Assembly: GCA_947383005.1 (NCBI GenBank)
Contig: CANDBT010000011.1
Location: forward strand, 44,664 to 108,663
Length of the DNA: 64,000 nucleotides
DNA from: an uncultured bacterium
GTDB taxonomy: Bacteria > Bacillota > Clostridia > Lachnospirales > Lachnospiraceae
Direction of reading: 5' to 3'
Shown piece after piece: positions 60,785 to 64,000 of this stretch; the stretch's first letter is position 1; every line of letters starts with the position of its first letter. Under the pieces are notes generated by a model. That model searched no databases, was not told the origin of the DNA, and was given only the letters and a program-made list of their open reading frames with translations. A program made the translations under genes and the position numbers.

Positions 60785-60961
60785 TTAAGCCATTTAATTC
60801 GTTGAAAAATCAACATTTTTATGCTATAGTAAAAAAGAAATTATGGCAAATTTTTGTAGTTTGTGAAAGGATATTTTGATCAAAAGGATATGTTACCTGG
60901 CTGGTAAGCTATAGAGATTACTAAGATGAAAAAGCATGGGTTGTACAGAATTGTTAGATTT

Positions 60962-60976
60962 AAATGATTATCATTT
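60962..60976. promoter_or_regulatory. Fur-like palindrome upstream of the wall-binding protein
   Basis: AAATGATTATCATTT is a near-perfect palindrome resembling half of a Fur box and lies 25 nt before the start codon at 61001, next to a possible TATTAT -10 box. Iron control is only a suggestion; AT-rich palindromes occur by chance. Confidence 0.3.
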
Positions 60977-61000
60977 TATTATACGAGGGAGGATTTCAAG

Positions 61001-61861
61001 ATGAAAAAAAGCAGCAAAATTATGGCATGTGCAGTTGTGTTTACTCTGTTGAGCGGGGTAATGACTTCTTACGCTGGTGAGTGGAAGTCGGATGCGAAGG
61101 GCTGGTGGTATGCTAAGGATGGTGGTTATGCGGCAGGTGAATGGATTGAGGATAAGGGGAAATGGTATTATTTTGACGGGGAAGGGTATATGGTTTCGAA
61201 CGCCTGGATAGGGAATTACTATTTAGGGTCGGACGGGGCTATGCTCGTGGATACGACGACGCCAGACGGCTACCGGGTCGGGGCGGATGGGGCTTGGATC
61301 CAGGATGGAGGTACGCAGGATACGGGGTATTTGGAAAAGTATGCGGAGGTGCTGCGCAATGTGATGAATGGGGTTCCGCAGTTTGAATATGATTTCGGGG
61401 ATTATGATCATAAATTCCAGCTTGTATATGTGGATGGCGATACAGTGCCTGAACTTGTTATTTTCGGGTCAGGTTCACATAGTTATCATAACAGTATTTG
61501 TTTATATACCTATTATCAGGGGAATGTGTGTATGCTGAGGGGATTTGACACGATAGGTTTTTCTTATGTGCATCAGGAAAATTGGATTAAATCCCAATAT
61601 ATAGGCAGCGGCAGTTCGATAGGCGACGAGAGCTTCCATACGATCAATGAGGGAAAGTTAGTTACCACAGCAGCGTTTTCTGGTGCAAATTATGGTCAAC
61701 ACCGTATTAATAATAATAAGGTATCAAGGTCAGAATATGAAAGCCAACTGAATGCGATGAAAAGCGGGCGTTCTTTTATAGAGGTAAATCGTGATACAAC
61801 CCATGAATTAAATGAAGAAAATATCCAGAAAATGCTTTCCGATATGAATTCGGCAATGTAA
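61001..61861 (+). CDS. Secreted cell-wall-binding repeat protein
   Basis: A 286-residue secreted protein. A signal peptide covers residues 1-25 (KKSSKIMACAVVFTLLSGVM, TSYAG). Choline-binding-like aromatic repeats follow at about 27-100 (GWWYAKDGGYAAGEWIEDKG, KWYYFDGEGYMVSNAWIG) ending in TTTPDGYRVGADGAWIQ, almost the same ending as the carboxypeptidase at 21247. The remaining 180 residues (FEYDFGDYDHKFQLVYVDGD, TVPELVIFGSGSHSYHNSIC) form an FG-GAP/VCBS-like or unknown outer domain seen in Lachnospiraceae proteins. The placement of wall-binding repeats at the N-terminus is the reverse of the carboxypeptidase. Its ribosome site is GGGAGGA. Confidence 0.88.
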   Translation: MKKSSKIMACAVVFTLLSGVMTSYAGEWKSDAKGWWYAKDGGYAAGEWIEDKGKWYYFDGEGYMVSNAWIGNYYLGSDGAMLVDTTTPDGYRVGADGAWIQDGGTQDTGYLEKYAEVLRNVMNGVPQFEYDFGDYDHKFQLVYVDGDTVPELVIFGSGSHSYHNSICLYTYYQGNVCMLRGFDTIGFSYVHQENWIKSQYIGSGSSIGDESFHTINEGKLVTTAAFSGANYGQHRINNNKVSRSEYESQLNAMKSGRSFIEVNRDTTHELNEENIQKMLSDMNSAM

Positions 61862-61893
61862 AACCAAATTAATACTATATGTCCATGAAGAGG

Positions 61894-61929
61894 AATGCCC
61901 TGGCGGCGTCTGCATCCTGCCAGGGCATT
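61894..61929 (+). terminator. Rho-independent terminator
   Basis: AATGCCCTGGC and GCCAGGGCATT pair perfectly (61894-61904 with 61919-61929), followed by TTGTTGTGTT. It ends the cell-wall-binding gene. Confidence 0.8.
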
Positions 61930-62105
61930 TGTTGTGTTAAATCCGCAAAAAGAAATTTAAACAAATAATGGATAGAATATTTCTCCCTATTATATATGGT
62001 TTTCCGCTTATTCATGAAGAATACCCATGATCCCAAAATGTTTCATCTTGATAGCTCCCAGTATTTCAGTTATACTAAAGCCAGAAGAGGAAGGGGAGTC
62101 CCAAT

Positions 62106-62618
62106 ATGGCGAAGAAAATACAGGATTTAAAACCAGATATCATACTGAAGAATTATTGGAACAATAAAGAGCAGTTTGCCGATCTTTTTAACGCAGTGTT
62201 GTTTCAGGGAAGGACCGTCATCCGGGCGGAGGAGCTGGAGGATATGGACACGGAGGAATCTTCCCTATTAGAGCACCGGGAATATACAGAAAGCATCCAG
62301 GCATCCCGAGATAATATAACTTATCAGAATTTGCAAAGCAAATCAGGATATTTTAGGCCATTTGCAGAAAAAGCTGAATATCCCTTTACAGAAGGCCCAA
62401 GAGTATTTTCAGATGTTTGGAAAGCAGGCATGATAAATTGTGTGAAAAAGTCATCGGAAAAAGCTTTGCCGGAGACGCTAAGTGAGAACCGGATTTTGCA
62501 GGTAAAGAAAAAGACGGCGGTAAAATCTTTGATTCTATATAGATCTGTAGGGACAAAGAAATTAGAATTAATAAGGGAAAGCGGGTACAGGAAATTTCCT
62601 CGCAGGCTGCCGGATTAG
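62106..62618 (+). pseudogene. Rpn-family nuclease/transposase-like gene, interrupted by a palindromic repeat
   Basis: The first 70 residues are a good Rpn/PD-(D/E)XK family N-terminus: DLKPDIILKNYWNNKEQFAD, LFNAVLFQGRTVIRAEELED and EYTESIQASRDNI. The frame then runs into TYQNLQSKSGYF, encoded by the three-hairpin repeat module (62312-62343), and the remaining 95 residues (RPFAEKAEYPFTEGPRVFSD onward) have no family resemblance. The family normally continues with a CKKSTAYG-type block that is missing. The gene was therefore truncated at the repeat and fused by chance to an open tail; it is unlikely to be functional. Confidence 0.75.
62312..62343 (+). repeat. Piece of the three-hairpin repeat inside a reading frame
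   Basis: These 32 bases are identical to 37771-37802 (TAATATAACTTATCAG and ATTTGCAAAGCAAAT joined). Only the first part of the module is present. It marks the exact point where the Rpn-like protein stops matching its family. Confidence 0.85.
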
Positions 62619-62727
62619 CCTATTTTTATATCATGGAAAACCCCGTCCCAAGCGCCTTCCAGGTTGATTGCGGAAAAGCCGGAACTGCGGGTTTATATCG
62701 AGAGTTTCAGGAAAAGGGGACATGGAA

Positions 62728-63051
62728 ATGGAAGAAAACACATGGGGATTTGTAATGTGGTGTGTGGTGGGAGGATTGTTTTTGTGCCTGGCTGTGTATA
62801 CGTGGTTTGCCAGGAAACCGGTGGGATTTTGGGCTAACGTGGAGATGTTTGAGGTTACGGACGTGAAGAAGTATAACCGGGAGGTGGGCGGGCTTTTCGG
62901 TGTTTATGGACTAGTGATGATTGGCCTGGGGATTCCCATTCTTGTGGGAAATTCGGCATGGGTGATGCTATCAGTTGTGGGAGTTATGGCGGAAAGTATT
63001 GGAGCTATGGTATTTTATACTCTTGTGATTGAGAAAAAATATCGAAAATAG
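62728..63051 (+). CDS. Small membrane protein, DUF3784-like
   Basis: A 107-residue protein with three predicted helices (GFVMWCVVGGLFLCLAVYTW, YGLVMIGLGIPILV, WVMLSVVGVMAESIGAMVFY). The segment RKPVGFWANVEMFEVTDVKK and YNREVGGLFGVYGLVM between helices one and two resembles DUF3784-type proteins. Function unknown. ATG 62728 fits because AAGGGGA lies 7 nt upstream; ATG 62722 is too close to that site. No operon partner is visible. Confidence 0.7.
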   Translation: MEENTWGFVMWCVVGGLFLCLAVYTWFARKPVGFWANVEMFEVTDVKKYNREVGGLFGVYGLVMIGLGIPILVGNSAWVMLSVVGVMAESIGAMVFYTLVIEKKYRK

Positions 63052-63143
63052 TTTCAATGTCATTAAGACAATCGTTTCTATGACAAAGAGTAGCAAAATA
63101 TCCTGAAAATATAAAAACAGTCTGTTAAAAACGGAATCTTTAA

Positions 63144-63235
63144 GGTATAATAAGCGGTAGATACAAACTCATCTCTTTTCGTGTAGATTTTTGTTTGGAC
63201 GCTTAAATTATACCGCAAAGAGACCGAGTTTGTAT
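63144..63235. repeat. Interlocking inverted repeats (A-B-A'-B' order)
   Basis: A, GGTATAATAAGCG (63144-63156), pairs with A', CGCTTAAATTATACC (63200-63214), leaving a two-base bulge. B, ATACAAACTC...TCTCTTT (63161-63179), pairs with B', AAAGAGA...GAGTTTGTAT (63217-63235). The two pairings cross, so they are either mutually exclusive or a pseudoknot. The whole interval 63052-63390 holds no gene that I can support. Confidence 0.65.
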
Positions 63236-63390
63236 TTAAAAAAATCAAAAAGTTGTAAACTGGTGTATTATAGGTTATGGATATTTCCAAATTCTTTTTC
63301 ATGTTCCCAATGTCTTTACAGCAATGAATGTTTATCTGTCAGTACTTTCGGAACAGTTGGCAAATTGATTTATAAATTGGAATCTGCATT

Positions 63391-63840
63391 TTATAATTTT
63401 TCTTTTTCTTTCAATGCTTTTTGGATATCCTTATAAACTAATGGTTGCATACTATCATCATAAATACATATATTAGTTTTATGAAGTGCGGAAAGAACAT
63501 CATTCCTCAATTCTGGTTTATCCTTTGCAATAAGCGGCAACAGCTTAATACATTGCCTTGCTGTAATGGGTTTAATATCTGTTATGTGCTTTAAATAGTT
63601 ATCAATGATTTCATCAATTTTACAATCTTTATTTCATTTTGCATTATAGGTAATCAATGTAAGCCCTCTTGTACGAATGTAAGTATTATCACTGTCAAGC
63701 ATATTGCTTAATCTATCCATATAAGGATAAACACAATCTGTTTCAATGCTTTCTTTTTGCAATTTCTGTAATGCTTTATATGCGACATTATTATTTTTGT
63801 CGAATAATAATTCAAATGTTTCTGTTGTATTGAGTGGCAC
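63391..63840 (-). pseudogene. HEAT-like/SufBD-type repeat protein broken by one in-frame stop
   Basis: On the minus strand a GTG at 63840, with AGGGAGG about 5 nt upstream, opens MPLNTTETFELLFDKNNNVA and YKALQKLQKESIETDCVYPY, then MLDSDNTYIRTRGLTLITYN. A TGA at 63634-63636 interrupts it. The same frame then continues NKDCKIDEIIDNYLKHITDI, KPITARQCIKLLPLIAKDKP and DSMQPLVYKDIQKALKEKEK to a TAA at 63391. Reading the TGA as TGG (Trp) gives a family-like AKW continuation, so a single base change killed the gene. The pattern of helical pairs recalls small HEAT-repeat proteins of Clostridia. Confidence 0.75.
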
Positions 63841-63876
63841 AATATCCTCCCTTTGCAAATTTGAAGCTGTCTTTAT

Positions 63877-64000
63877 CTATACCCCAACAATTTCTTTTGC
63901 TATTTCGTAAACTGTTTTGTCCTTCGCTAAAACAATAAACCGACGTCTCCATAAATACAGATGCGAAGCACTCCAATGAAAATCAAATGGATTGGATAAT
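63877..64000 (-). CDS. C-terminal part of an unrecognised protein (rest outside window)
   Basis: The minus-strand frame is open from the window edge and encodes LSNPFDFHWSASHLYLWRRR, FIVLAKDKTVYEIAKEIVGV to a TAG at 63877. I do not recognise the family from 41 residues. It ends 36 nt before the GTG of the HEAT-like gene, so the two may once have been one operon. Confidence 0.5.
   Translation of the reverse strand, partial: LSNPFDFHWSASHLYLWRRRFIVLAKDKTVYEIAKEIVGV

Noticed and set aside
60497-60879. Three short overlapping plus-strand frames
   Set aside because: They overlap each other and the palindromic element, with no ribosome sites and no motifs.

Overview
The window looks like a chromosomal segment of a Clostridia member, most likely a gut Lachnospiraceae-type Firmicute. 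Evidence: strong AGGAGG-type ribosome binding sites, frequent GTG/TTG starts, ScpA/ScpB, a rubrerythrin, a FabV/Ter-type enoyl reductase, PadR-DUF1700 and DUF6062 proteins, choline-binding-like cell-wall repeats, and an Mrp/Mbh-type antiporter operon. The genus is inferred from protein flavour only. I recognised no rRNA, tRNA or CRISPR array.

Layout. (1) 1-17.5 kb is a surface-polysaccharide locus. It holds an aldolase-like enzyme, a PLP decarboxylase, an initiating sugar transferase, a branched-chain-type aminotransferase, a family 2 glycosyltransferase, a Wzy-like polymerase and a Wzx-like flippase. A nonulosonate block follows (a NeuA-PseG fusion, an Asp-box sialidase-like protein, NeuB), then CapE/CapF and an acyltransferase. 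The nonulosonate block is visibly more GC-rich than its AT-rich neighbours, so the locus is mosaic. (2) 15-21 kb is a gene graveyard: a frameshifted Rpn nuclease, an IS256 remnant, a capF scrap, and pieces of HicB, HsdR, DUF4143 ATPase, AAA-ATPase and a TnpV-like protein. (3) 21-39 kb is mostly housekeeping and envelope genes: D,D-carboxypeptidase, TetR, PutP, PadR/DUF1700, DUF6062, rubrerythrin, metallophosphoesterase, PAP2, scpAB, dut, a TPR protein, hflX, a GntR regulator and a SpoIID-like/peptidoglycan-binding protein. (4) 39-50.8 kb has carAB, fabV and an ABC transporter with a zinc-ribbon membrane protein. (5) 51-60.4 kb is a ten-gene Mrp/Mbh-like antiporter operon with four NuoL/M/N-type subunits and a fused MbhE-MnhB subunit. 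(6) 61-64 kb has a cell-wall-binding protein, a truncated Rpn protein, a small membrane protein and a HEAT-like gene broken by a stop codon.

The most striking feature lies between the genes: several families of composite palindromic elements recur through the window. One family has 13-bp terminal inverted repeats (GTTACTGTTCACA). One copy (31501-31693) is flanked by a perfect 8-bp direct repeat, and another (33351-33492) is flanked by a 31-bp duplication that regenerates the 3' end of scpB beside the dut promoter. A second family (about 99 bp, three hairpins) occurs at 37.7 and 60.7 kb, and a piece of it interrupts a reading frame at 62.3 kb. These look like non-autonomous mobile palindromes (MITE-like); no transposase for them was recognised here.
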